Assembly: GCA_943329165.2 (NCBI GenBank)
Contig: CALQCV020000132.1
Location: forward strand, 1-5,973
Length of the DNA: 5,973 nt
DNA from: Candidatus Nitrotoga sp. CP45
GTDB taxonomy: Bacteria; Bacteroidota; Bacteroidia; Flavobacteriales; Flavobacteriaceae
Direction: 5' to 3'
Shown one piece after another: positions 1-5,835 of the stretch; the first letter of the stretch is position 1, and each line of letters begins with the position of its first letter. Position numbers and translations under genes: made by a program. Below the pieces are notes generated by a model. It made no database searches. It was not told where the DNA came from and saw only the letters and a list, made by a program, of their open reading frames with translations.

Positions 1-133
1 AAGCCATACCTGATGTTCCCAGAAAAACGGAAATAATTTTAGAAGAAAAAATCCCCAAAAAAAAACTTACCGCAACTGAAAAAGAATTCAGCGACAAAAC
101 TTTTAGCAGCGTATTTTGTTTTAAGATTTTCAA
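1..133 (-). CDS. wzx: O-antigen flippase (Wzx-like), N-terminal fragment
   Basis: Partial gene, cut by the left edge: 44 codons plus one base are visible, with no stop in frame. The translation begins LKILKQNTLLKVLSLNSFSV and continues with a hydrophobic stretch, the motif SSKIISVFLGTSGMA ending at the edge. This matches the start of Bacteroidota O-antigen translocases of the MATE/MOP superfamily, where a short polar leader is followed by SLNS, a first transmembrane helix, then SK-(I/V)-xx-(Y/F)-(I/L)-G-x-x-GMA. Such proteins flip undecaprenyl-linked oligosaccharide across the inner membrane. The only start that keeps this N-terminus is TTG at 133-131; an in-frame TGA lies six codons upstream and no ATG comes between. 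The TTG begins 1 nt after the stop of the upstream acyltransferase gene, so it is probably translationally coupled. A T9G4 run lies in the coding strand (complement of 53-65). The family call is from the visible motif only; the rest of the protein cannot be judged. Confidence 0.8.
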   Translation of the reverse strand, partial: MKILKQNTLLKVLSLNSFSVAVSFFLGIFSSKIISVFLGTSGMA

Positions 134-134
134 T

Positions 135-704
135 TTAGAGATTTCGTATCACTCGCGCCGGATTCCCTGCAGCAATTACATTTTCAGGTATGCTTTTCGT
201 AACAATAGAACCGTTTCCTATAACGGAATTTCGACCAATCGTTACTCCTTTTAATATGGTTACATCATCCCCCAAAAACACATTTTCGGCAATAAAAACC
301 GGAACTGATTTTAGCTCATCATCATTTCGTTTGTCGATATCAAGATTGTGTCCGTCATTGTCAATTATGGCACAATTTACTCCAATTAGAACATTGTTTT
401 GAATAGTTATTTTTGAAAAAGCTACGGCTGAAAAGGCATTATTAATAGAAACATTATCACCAATAGTAATTTCACTAGCTGAATTTCGAACTTCTAAATA
501 AGCGTAATGCGAATAAAAATTTGGTGAAGCGACAACACCTATTTGGACATTTTTACCAAAGGATATTTTGCCATTTCCTTTCAAAAGTATGGGATGAAAT
601 AGGTTTGGTTTCCCTGAAACATTGTCACAGTCAGACAGGAATTTGTATTTCCAAATGCGAAAGGAAACGAAAAATATTTTTTTTATTTTATCTAAAAAAT
701 CCAT
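135..704 (-). CDS. Hexapeptide-repeat (left-handed beta-helix) acyltransferase
   Basis: A 189-residue protein, typical length for WbbJ/WcaF/maltose-acetyltransferase-like enzymes that transfer an acetyl group from acetyl-CoA to a sugar hydroxyl or amine. Residues 1-40 form a basic, partly hydrophobic N-terminus. Hexapeptide turns of the [LIV]-G-x-x-x-x kind are visible at ISFGKN (47-52), ITIGDN (79-84), VFLGDD (142-147), VTIGRN (154-159) and VIGNG (161-165). The segment IIDNDGHN (113-120) contains His119, which corresponds to the catalytic histidine of the LacA/Maa group. The C-terminus carries the usual AAGNPARVI closing motif (178-186). The ATG overlaps the stop of the aminotransferase gene by one base (TAATG), which indicates coupling. 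The gene sits directly after a 3-aminosugar transaminase and before a flippase, so the acceptor is probably a sugar of the surface glycan. Whether it N-acetylates the aminosugar (an FdtC-type role) or O-acetylates another residue cannot be told from the sequence. Confidence 0.9.
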   Translation of the reverse strand: MDFLDKIKKIFFVSFRIWKYKFLSDCDNVSGKPNLFHPILLKGNGKISFGKNVQIGVVASPNFYSHYAYLEVRNSASEITIGDNVSINNAFSAVAFSKITIQNNVLIGVNCAIIDNDGHNLDIDKRNDDELKSVPVFIAENVFLGDDVTILKGVTIGRNSVIGNGSIVTKSIPENVIAAGNPARVIRNL

Positions 705-1801
705 TAATACTTATTTAAAACTGTAATTACATAATCAACTTCATCTTTAGTCATTACCGGACTGATTGGTAAACTTACTACTTCTTGATGAATTTTTTCG
801 GTAATTGGATACGAAAGCGAATTCCAGTCAGCAAAAGCTTTTTGTTGGTGTGTCGAAATTGGATAATGAATTATTGTTTCAATATTATTGTCTTTCAAAT
901 ACAATTGAAGCTTATCCCTTTCCGCTGTACGAACAACAAATAAGTGAAATACATGATTGCCTGACAAATCGCATGTTGGCAAAATTAATTTCTCATTTTT
1001 GATTTCTGATAAATATCGTTTAGCAATTGATTGTCGGATTTTATTCTCACTGTCTAAATGTGGTAATTTTACATTCAAAAAAGCCGCTTGTATTTCATCT
1101 AAACGTGAATTAACGCCAATGTATTCGTTGTGATATTTTTGTTCCGACCCATAATTGCGTAAAGCAAAAAGCACTTTTGCCAAATCATCGTCATTGGTTG
1201 TTATCGCACCGGCATCGCCCATAGCGCCAAGGTTTTTCCCAGGATAAAAACTAAATGCCGCCGCATCAGATAAATTTCCTGCTTTTTTATGATTAGAAAC
1301 TGCACCATGCGATTGCGCTGCATCTTCTATTACCAATAAATTATTCTGTTTGGCTATAGCATTTATTACGTCCATTTCTGCCAATTGCCCATAAAGATGC
1401 ACCGCTAAAATAGCTTTGGTTTTTGAGGATATTTTATGCTGAATTAAATAGGGATTGATGTTGTACGTTTCTAATTTTGGCTCGACTAAAACAGGTACTA
1501 AATCGGCTTGAAGAATAGCTAAAATACTGGCGATATAGGTATTGGCCGGAACGATAACTTCATCGCCTTTTTGAAGTTTTCCGAGTTGTATATATCCTCT
1601 AAAAATCAATACCAAAGCATCAAAACCATTACCAACTCCGATGCAATGACTGGAGTCACAATAGTCTGCAAAATTGCTTTCAAACGATTTGACTTCATCG
1701 CCCAAAATAAACCAACCCTTATCTAAAACTAATTCCATTTTTTTCTGAAACTGTTCCTGATATTGCTGATTGATTTTTTGTAAGTCGAGGAATTTAATCA
1801 T
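704..1801 (-). CDS. DegT/DnrJ/EryC1/StrS sugar aminotransferase, FdtB/QdtB-like
   Basis: A full-length 365-residue fold-type I PLP aminotransferase. Visible family motifs are FLDLQKIN at the N-terminus (4-11), the glycine turn GVGNGFDAL (55-63), PANTYIAS (85-92), [10 protein letters not shown] (135-144), [10 protein letters not shown] (158-167, with Asp160 facing the PLP pyridine nitrogen), [16 protein letters not shown] (184-199, with Lys189 the Schiff-base lysine) and [14 protein letters not shown] (229-242, with Asn231 near the PLP phosphate of the partner subunit). All catalytic positions are present. The FLDL start and the [11 protein letters not shown] and [10 protein letters not shown] segments resemble FdtB and QdtB, which convert dTDP-3-keto-6-deoxyhexose to the 3-amino sugar using glutamate; that substrate is inferred by resemblance. 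The gene overlaps the upstream acyltransferase gene by 4 nt (ATGA) and the downstream one by 1 nt. The 3,4-ketoisomerase that would supply its substrate is not in the window. Confidence 0.93.
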   Translation of the reverse strand: MIKFLDLQKINQQYQEQFQKKMELVLDKGWFILGDEVKSFESNFADYCDSSHCIGVGNGFDALVLIFRGYIQLGKLQKGDEVIVPANTYIASILAILQADLVPVLVEPKLETYNINPYLIQHKISSKTKAILAVHLYGQLAEMDVINAIAKQNNLLVIEDAAQSHGAVSNHKKAGNLSDAAAFSFYPGKNLGAMGDAGAITTNDDDLAKVLFALRNYGSEQKYHNEYIGVNSRLDEIQAAFLNVKLPHLDSENKIRQSIAKRYLSEIKNEKLILPTCDLSGNHVFHLFVVRTAERDKLQLYLKDNNIETIIHYPISTHQQKAFADWNSLSYPITEKIHQEVVSLPISPVMTKDEVDYVITVLNKY

Positions 1802-2775
1802 AGCATAACATTTTCTAAAAGATGATAATCTGACGTTTGAACTTCGTAAAAATTCTGTATCGTGGTTTTAGCACCAAACGTTTCTTTCCAAAACAATAAA
1901 CCTTCATTAATTTTCTTCCCGTTTTGCTCATGGGAAATTCCAAAATCGAAGAAATTCTTATCCTTAAAAACTTCGGTAATTAAATGGCTATAAAGAAAAT
2001 CAAGGCTTCCTAATTCGTTCTTTTGCTCATTTCCTGAAATATACTGAGGATGCGCTACTGTATCTGTAATAAAAACAGTTGTTCCGGCAACAATTTTATC
2101 ATTTTTATATACGTTAAAATGACGAACGCTTTTTGGAAATTTTTGCTGCAATTTACTTATTTCTTCTAATGTGTGTACTGGTTTTGAATTGTGCTTTTTT
2201 GCCAAATTCGGGATCAGTATTTCATTCCAAAACAAATCGAATTTAAGTTCTTCCTTAATCACCAAATTGTTCTTTTCGCCACGGCGGATACTTTCTTTAC
2301 GAGTTTTGGTTAAGGCAAAAGGTTTTACCAAATCAATTACCGAAAGACAATCCCTGCGAATCAGTTTAGCGTCAGCTAAAAACATGGCATATTCAATTTC
2401 TTCAGAGAAATAAGCGGTGTAAATTGATGGAATTAATTTCAATTGAAATGTCAAAATATTATTTTGATTCAGAAACTTTAAAACAGCTTTTGTGGTCTCA
2501 ATTACTTCGCCCAATTTGATAGTGCTCTCAAAAACAAATCCTCCATACGTCAAACCTTGATGCGAAAAAACAGTATCTCCTACTCTATTGGCAGGAAGAA
2601 CCGAAACCAATTCATCTCCATCAAAAACCAGCAAAGAAAAATCTTGAAATCTATCGGAATGGTATTCCATAAAATCGCGATGAAATAGAAACGTTGCATT
2701 TTTGGCCCTACTTACAAAGTTGTTCCAAATTGCATAATCGTCTATGTCATAAGGCCGAATAGAATAGTTTTTCAC
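1798..2775 (-). CDS. FemAB/GNAT-like acyltransferase of polysaccharide cluster
   Basis: A 325-residue protein of the GNAT-fold FemAB-like superfamily (Acetyltransf_6 type) often found in Bacteroidota surface-glycan clusters. The N-terminal half (about 1-140) carries [16 protein letters not shown] (28-43) and [10 protein letters not shown] (71-80). The C-terminal half carries the basic helix [13 protein letters not shown] (157-169), [12 protein letters not shown] (195-206), a core beta-strand segment IVAGTTVFI (228-236), [10 protein letters not shown] (241-250) and the closing [27 protein letters not shown] (within 276-302). It probably transfers an acyl or aminoacyl group to a sugar or its precursor; donor and acceptor are unknown. 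The start is GTG (2775-2773): an in-frame TAA lies only five codons upstream (2790-2788) and no ATG lies between them, while the N-terminus [17 protein letters not shown] looks complete. It is the first gene of the minus-strand operon in view, and its TGA overlaps the aminotransferase ATG by 4 nt. Confidence 0.87.
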   Translation of the reverse strand: MKNYSIRPYDIDDYAIWNNFVSRAKNATFLFHRDFMEYHSDRFQDFSLLVFDGDELVSVLPANRVGDTVFSHQGLTYGGFVFESTIKLGEVIETTKAVLKFLNQNNILTFQLKLIPSIYTAYFSEEIEYAMFLADAKLIRRDCLSVIDLVKPFALTKTRKESIRRGEKNNLVIKEELKFDLFWNEILIPNLAKKHNSKPVHTLEEISKLQQKFPKSVRHFNVYKNDKIVAGTTVFITDTVAHPQYISGNEQKNELGSLDFLYSHLITEVFKDKNFFDFGISHEQNGKKINEGLLFWKETFGAKTTIQNFYEVQTSDYHLLENVML

Positions 2776-2887
2776 CTGTATTTTTTAAACATTGGAAAAT
2801 TAAACATTTATTTTAAAAAAGTGCTCCTTATTAAAAATTCAATTTTCAAAAATATTGTTTAATTTTATCATCTCAACCGTTTTTACT
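2776..2887. promoter_or_regulatory. Divergent intergenic region between glycan operon and secreted-protein gene
   Basis: Both flanking genes are read away from this 112-bp AT-rich stretch, so it must hold both promoters unless a longer leader exists. No perfect TAnnTTTG box was found. One-mismatch boxes are TAATTTTC on the minus strand (2802-2795) and TAATTTTA on the plus strand (2860-2867); neither has a convincing TTTG at -33. Other structure is a 9-bp direct repeat TTAAACATT (2785-2793 and 2800-2808) and an inverted pair TTTTTTAAA / TTTAAAAAA (2781-2789 and 2812-2820). A tiny minus-strand reading frame (ATG at 2807, 11 codons) ends in a TGA that overlaps the GTG start of the acyltransferase gene. 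Calling this region regulatory rests on gene orientation; the exact promoters are uncertain. Confidence 0.45.
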
Positions 2888-4678
2888 TTGAAATTAAAAC
2901 GACTTTTTTTCTTTTTTATTGTTCTTGTTTGTTTCATTCTAAAGACTAATGGGCAAAATGTATCATTGTACAACCAGTTTAATGGTCGTTATGATTTTAC
3001 TTTCATCGGTAATACTATGAATACTGCTGAAAACAATACCTCTTTTGATTTGGTTACCACCACTTCTTCTACAGCAACACTTTCTTTAAATTCAACTGAT
3101 GTAATTGAAAAAGCATATTTATACTGGGCCGGAAGTGGCGATGGTGATTTTGAAGTCAATTTAAATTCGGATGTCATAACTCCGGATAGAACTTTCTCCC
3201 TTTTTAGGGTATTTGGCGATTTAACTTTTACCTATTTTAGTGCCTTTAAAGATGTAACTTCTCTTATTCAAACTACAGGAAATGGCGATTATACGATTTC
3301 CAATTTGGACATTTCTCAATTTGAAGCGTTTCATTTTCAAAGAAAAACCAATTTTGCAGGTTGGGCAATTGTAATTATTTATAAAAATGATGCGCTACCG
3401 TTAAATCAAGTCAACGTTTACCATGGTTTACAAGGTGTTCCCGATGAATTATCCATTACTTTGAGTAGTTTAAATGTTATAGATGACAATAATTCAAAAG
3501 TAGGTTTTGTTGCTTGGGAAGGCGATTCCGGTTTGGCAACAGAAGAATTCAGAATGAATGGAACCTTATTAAGCAATGCTTCGAATCCACCAAATAATAT
3601 TTTTAATGGGACAAATTCGATTTCTGGCAGTTCAACTTTGTACAATATGGATTTGGATATTTATGATATTCAAAATAATATAGCTATTGGCGATACAACT
3701 GCGGAGATTTCGCTTACTTCGTTTCAGGATTTTGTGATGATTAATACGGTTGTAACCAAATTAAACAGTCAATTACCCGACGCAACCGTTTCAATCGATT
3801 CGATAGAAAAGCAATGTGATTCGAAAACCATTGTGGTGAATTATACAGTTTCAAATTTAAATTCGACCACTCCATTACCGGCTGCAACACCAGTTTCAAT
3901 TTACATCAATGGACAAATTTTCCAAACCATAGTAACATCCTCCGAAATTCCAATAGGCGGTTCGATTAACAGTCAAATTACGCTTGTTTTGCCGGATACA
4001 ATTGCATTAAATTTCGAAATAAAATTTATGGTTGATGACATAGGAACCGGAACTGGAATTGTGGCCGAATTGGTTGAAAATAATAATACGGCTATTGCAA
4101 ACGATTCGCTGTGGATTTCACCAACATTTAATCCATTAAAAAATTTAGTGGTTTGTAACGAAGGTTTTACTCGTGGTACTTTTGACTTTTCGTCTTATGA
4201 AGATTTGGTTAAAACAAATCCCGAGGATAGTGTTCGTTTTTATGAATCCTTAGAAAATTTAACTGCTGATGTAAATCCAATTTTGAATACAACGAATTAC
4301 CAAGCAATGGCTACACCAAAAGAAATTTTTATTCGCATTTTCAATGATAATTGTTTTAGTGTTACTTCGTTTTTACTGACAACCAGGAATTGTCCGCCTA
4401 TTGTTTACAACTTTGTTTCTGCCAATACAGATACGTATAATGACAGCTTTTTTATTGGTGGCTTACGTGATATTTTTCTGGATTTTAAGCTTGAAGTCTA
4501 CAGCCGTTGGGGAAGATTACTTTGGACAGGAAATCAAAACACAGAAGATTGGGATGGTTACGTGAAAGATGGCGTTGGCCATAAAAACGCACCTGACGGC
4601 ACTTATTTTTACTTGCTGTTTTTAAACGATATTGATTATCCTGAACCATTGAAAGGATTTTTATATTTGAATCATTGA
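2888..4678 (+). CDS. Secreted multidomain protein with T9SS type B (CHU_C) C-terminal domain
   Basis: About 596 residues from the TTG at 2888. That start gives a clean signal peptide: KLKR, a hydrophobic core FFFFIVLVCFIL, then KTNG with probable cleavage before QNVS. An upstream TTG at 2855 would add 11 residues in front of the basic region and is less likely; the first in-frame ATG is after the signal peptide. Numbered from 2888, the N-terminal domain (about 24-298) contains KAYLYWAGSGDGDFEV and TNFAGWAIVIIYKND, a style seen in flavobacterial surface proteins; I have no domain name for it. Next come a CARDB-like beta-sandwich (about 298-415, starting PDATVSIDSIEKQC), a short domain with three cysteines (about 416-503, VVCNEGFTRGTFDF to TTRNCPP) and the sorting domain (505-596) with YNDSFFIGGL, FKLEVYSRWGRLLW, DWDG, PDGTYFYLL and GFLYLNH. 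The latter is the gliding-associated CHU_C domain recognised by the type IX secretion system. The product is probably exported across the outer membrane and surface-attached or released. No enzymatic motif is visible; an adhesin-like role is an inference. No PorP/SprF partner gene is adjacent. Confidence 0.88.
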   Translation: MKLKRLFFFFIVLVCFILKTNGQNVSLYNQFNGRYDFTFIGNTMNTAENNTSFDLVTTTSSTATLSLNSTDVIEKAYLYWAGSGDGDFEVNLNSDVITPDRTFSLFRVFGDLTFTYFSAFKDVTSLIQTTGNGDYTISNLDISQFEAFHFQRKTNFAGWAIVIIYKNDALPLNQVNVYHGLQGVPDELSITLSSLNVIDDNNSKVGFVAWEGDSGLATEEFRMNGTLLSNASNPPNNIFNGTNSISGSSTLYNMDLDIYDIQNNIAIGDTTAEISLTSFQDFVMINTVVTKLNSQLPDATVSIDSIEKQCDSKTIVVNYTVSNLNSTTPLPAATPVSIYINGQIFQTIVTSSEIPIGGSINSQITLVLPDTIALNFEIKFMVDDIGTGTGIVAELVENNNTAIANDSLWISPTFNPLKNLVVCNEGFTRGTFDFSSYEDLVKTNPEDSVRFYESLENLTADVNPILNTTNYQAMATPKEIFIRIFNDNCFSVTSFLLTTRNCPPIVYNFVSANTDTYNDSFFIGGLRDIFLDFKLEVYSRWGRLLWTGNQNTEDWDGYVKDGVGHKNAPDGTYFYLLFLNDIDYPEPLKGFLYLNH

Positions 4679-4720
4679 TGTTTTTGGAAAAATAGCATGG
4701 ATACTTTGTTTTTAAATGGC

Positions 4721-4806
4721 ACACGGATTAAACGGATTGTGACGAATTTACACTGATTTTATTTGAAGTAATAAGTGAAATCCGTTAAATCTGTGGAAAT
4801 CTGTGG
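4721..4806. repeat. Degenerate palindromic intergenic repeat (ACGGATT/AATCCGT type)
   Basis: Two arms form an imperfect inverted repeat: 4722-4738 (CACGGATTAAACGGATT) against 4779-4795 (AATCCGTTAAATCTGTG), 15 of 17 positions complementary, with a 40-nt loop. Each arm is itself a short tandem array. The left arm holds ACACGGATT, AAACGGATT and looser copies GACGAATTT and ACACTGATTT. The right arm holds AAATCCGTT followed by two exact copies of AAATCTGTGG (4787-4796, 4797-4806), then GC and an A8 run. I recall similar 'AATCCGTG / AATCTGTGGC' intergenic elements in Bacteroidota genomes; that link is from memory. In RNA it could form a long stem at the 3' end of the secreted-protein message, but there is no U-run where a Rho-independent terminator would need it. 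Confidence 0.7.
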
Positions 4807-4831
4807 CAAAAAAAATTCAAGTAGCATTACT

Positions 4832-4849
4832 ATTTATTAGATAATAAAT
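4832..4849. promoter_or_regulatory. AT-only near-palindrome upstream of methyltransferase promoter
   Basis: The sequence ATTTATTAGATAATAAAT has perfect 8-bp arms around a GA centre. It ends 22 bp before the TATATTTG box at 4872 and so lies just upstream of, or across, the -33 region. The two-base centre is too short for an RNA hairpin, so a DNA-binding protein site is the more sensible reading if it is functional. In AT-rich DNA such a palindrome can also occur by chance. Confidence 0.3.
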
Positions 4850-4871
4850 TTATTTAAATCATTAAACGCTG

Positions 4872-4879
4872 TATATTTG
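4872..4879 (+). promoter_or_regulatory. Bacteroidota -7 promoter box (TATATTTG) for the methyltransferase gene
   Basis: TATATTTG is an exact match to the Bacteroidota sigma-factor consensus TAnnTTTG. The -33 partner is weak: the region about 20 bp upstream reads TTTATTTAAA with no TTTG. Transcription would begin near 4885-4887, leaving a leader of about ten bases before the ATG at 4897. This favours that ATG over the upstream TTG at 4882, which would fall at or before the predicted transcript start. Confidence 0.55.
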
Positions 4880-4896
4880 ACTTGTCAATTAGCGCA

Positions 4897-5676
4897 ATGA
4901 AACAAATCACTTCTGCTCAAAATCCCTATATAAAATCGTTAATTCTGCTTCAGGAAAAAGCTAAAGCGCGAAAACAATCCGGCACTTTTTTGATAGAAGG
5001 AATGCGCGAAATTGAGTTAGCCATTAAAGGAAATTACGAAATAGAGACTTTTCTTTTTCTTCCTGAATTGGTTTCAAATAACCAAATAACCAAATTAACG
5101 AATAACCCAATTGAGATTTCAAAAGAAGTTTATCAAAAACTAGCTTATCGAGACACAACCGAAGGAATTTTAGCCGTAGCCAAAACAAAATCATTACAAC
5201 TATCCGATTTAAAACTTCCTAAAAACCCGCTGATTTTAGTAATGGAAGCCATCGAAAAACCAGGAAATATTGGTGCTGTTTTGAGAACTTGTGATGCAGC
5301 TAAAGTTGATGCCGTAATTATCGCCAATCCAAAAACCGATTTATACAATCCGAATATTGTTCGTTCCAGTGTTGGCTGTTTGTTTACAAATCAAATCGCA
5401 ACAGGTTCATCAGAAGAAGTGATTGATTTTTTAATTAAAAATAACATCAATTTTTATAGTGCAACTTTGCAGAATTCGACTTTCTATCACACTCAAAATT
5501 ATACTACCCCAACTGCTGTGGTTGTGGGTACAGAAGCCACGGGCTTAACAGAACTTTGGCGCGAAAAAGCTACTCAGAATATCATCATTCCGATGCAGGG
5601 CGAAATTGACAGTATGAATGTTTCAGTTGCTGCTGCTATTTTAATTTTTGAAGCCAAACGACAACGTGGGTTTTAA
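4897..5676 (+). CDS. TrmH/SpoU-family RNA 2'-O-methyltransferase
   Basis: A 259-residue SPOUT-class methyltransferase that would transfer a methyl group from SAM to a ribose 2'-OH in rRNA or tRNA in the cytoplasm. The N-terminal part (about 1-95) looks like the SpoU substrate-binding domain, with SGTFLIEGMREIELAI (28-43) and YRDTTEGILAV (84-94). The catalytic knotted domain carries motif 1 EKPGNIGAVLRTC (120-132, with the conserved Asn and Arg), RSSVGCLF (156-163), motif 2 VVVGTEATGL (208-217) and motif 3 IIPMQGEIDSMNVSVAAAI (230-248). All three SpoU motifs are intact. Length and layout resemble RlmB and related 23S rRNA Gm methyltransferases, but the target nucleotide cannot be assigned from sequence alone, so no symbol is given. 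The ATG at 4897 is chosen over the TTG at 4882 because MKQITSAQNPYIKSL is a normal family start and the -7 box lies just upstream. It appears monocistronic. Confidence 0.93.
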   Translation: MKQITSAQNPYIKSLILLQEKAKARKQSGTFLIEGMREIELAIKGNYEIETFLFLPELVSNNQITKLTNNPIEISKEVYQKLAYRDTTEGILAVAKTKSLQLSDLKLPKNPLILVMEAIEKPGNIGAVLRTCDAAKVDAVIIANPKTDLYNPNIVRSSVGCLFTNQIATGSSEEVIDFLIKNNINFYSATLQNSTFYHTQNYTTPTAVVVGTEATGLTELWREKATQNIIIPMQGEIDSMNVSVAAAILIFEAKRQRGF

Positions 5677-5704
5677 TTTAGGATTTAGGAGTTGGGATTT
5701 ACGA
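5677..5704. repeat. Degenerate heptad array (TTTAGGA)
   Basis: Directly after the methyltransferase stop codon the sequence reads TTTAGGA, TTTAGGA, GTTGGGA, TTTACGA: four 7-bp units, the first two identical, the last two with two and one changes. The G-rich strand is the plus strand, opposite to the array that starts 10 bp further on. Confidence 0.6.
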
Positions 5705-5714
5705 TGCTTTTTAC

Positions 5715-5780
5715 TTATCCTTTTTCCTTATCCCTTTTCCTTATCCCTTTCCCTTATCCCTTTCCCTTATCCCTTATCCC
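5715..5780. repeat. 13-bp / 7-bp pyrimidine tandem array (TTATCCCTTTCCC), G4-capable
   Basis: TTATC words begin at 5715, 5728, 5741, 5754, 5767 and 5774. The first four units are 13 bp (TTATCCTTTTTCC, TTATCCCTTTTCC, then two identical TTATCCCTTTCCC) and the last two are 7 bp (TTATCCC), followed by TTATTTTT. Variation grows toward the left end, as expected if the array extends by slippage. On the minus strand six GGG runs (5745-5747, 5751-5753, 5758-5760, 5764-5766, 5771-5773, 5778-5780) are separated by 3-4 bases, which satisfies the usual G-quadruplex pattern. No coding sense is apparent; an open frame through it on the plus strand gives low-complexity Pro/Leu/Ser/Phe protein. Confidence 0.85.
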
Positions 5781-5798
5781 TTATTTTTAAATTTTCCA

Positions 5799-5830
5799 TT
5801 TGCACAGTTCATTTGTTATTCCTAATTTTA
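5799..5830 (+). promoter_or_regulatory. Candidate promoter of the RelA/SpoT homologue
   Basis: TTTG at 5799-5802, a 20-bp spacer, then TAATTTTA at 5823-5830. This fits the Bacteroidota arrangement of TTTG at -33 and TAnnTTTG at -7, with one mismatch at the last -7 position. Transcription would start near 5836-5838, giving a leader of about 12-14 bases before the ATG at 5850. It lies just after the tandem array, so the gene probably has its own promoter. Confidence 0.5.
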
Positions 5831-5835
5831 GGAAT
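5818..5835. promoter_or_regulatory. 18-bp palindrome over the -7 box of the RelA/SpoT homologue
   Basis: ATTCCTAATTTTAGGAAT has perfect 8-bp arms (5818-5825 and 5828-5835) around a TT centre. It covers the proposed -7 box completely and ends 14 bp before the start codon, a classic place for a repressor operator. The centre is too short for a stable RNA hairpin and there is no U-run after it, so a terminator is unlikely. Function is inferred from position only. Confidence 0.4.

Noticed and set aside
190..402. Plus-strand open frame of 70 codons
   Set aside because: It is antisense to the hexapeptide acyltransferase, has no recognisable motif, and the minus-strand frame has clear family signatures.
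2855..2887. Longer N-terminus of the secreted protein from the TTG at 2855
   Set aside because: It puts a hydrophobic segment ahead of the basic KLKR region and spoils an otherwise standard signal peptide; the TTG at 2888 fits better.
4485..4724. Minus-strand open frame of 79 codons
   Set aside because: Most of it is antisense to the sorting domain of the secreted protein and the rest lies in the intergenic repeat; the composition is not protein-like.
4722..4815. Rho-independent terminator after the secreted-protein gene
   Set aside because: The stem has a 40-nt loop and is followed by an A-run on the plus strand, not a U-run; on the minus strand no T-run follows either.
4882..4896. TTG at 4882 as start of the methyltransferase
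   Set aside because: It falls three bases after the -7 box, likely before the transcript start, and the ATG at 4897 gives a normal family N-terminus.
5715..5780. CRISPR array
   Set aside because: Units are 13 or 7 bp with no unique spacers, so it is a simple tandem repeat.
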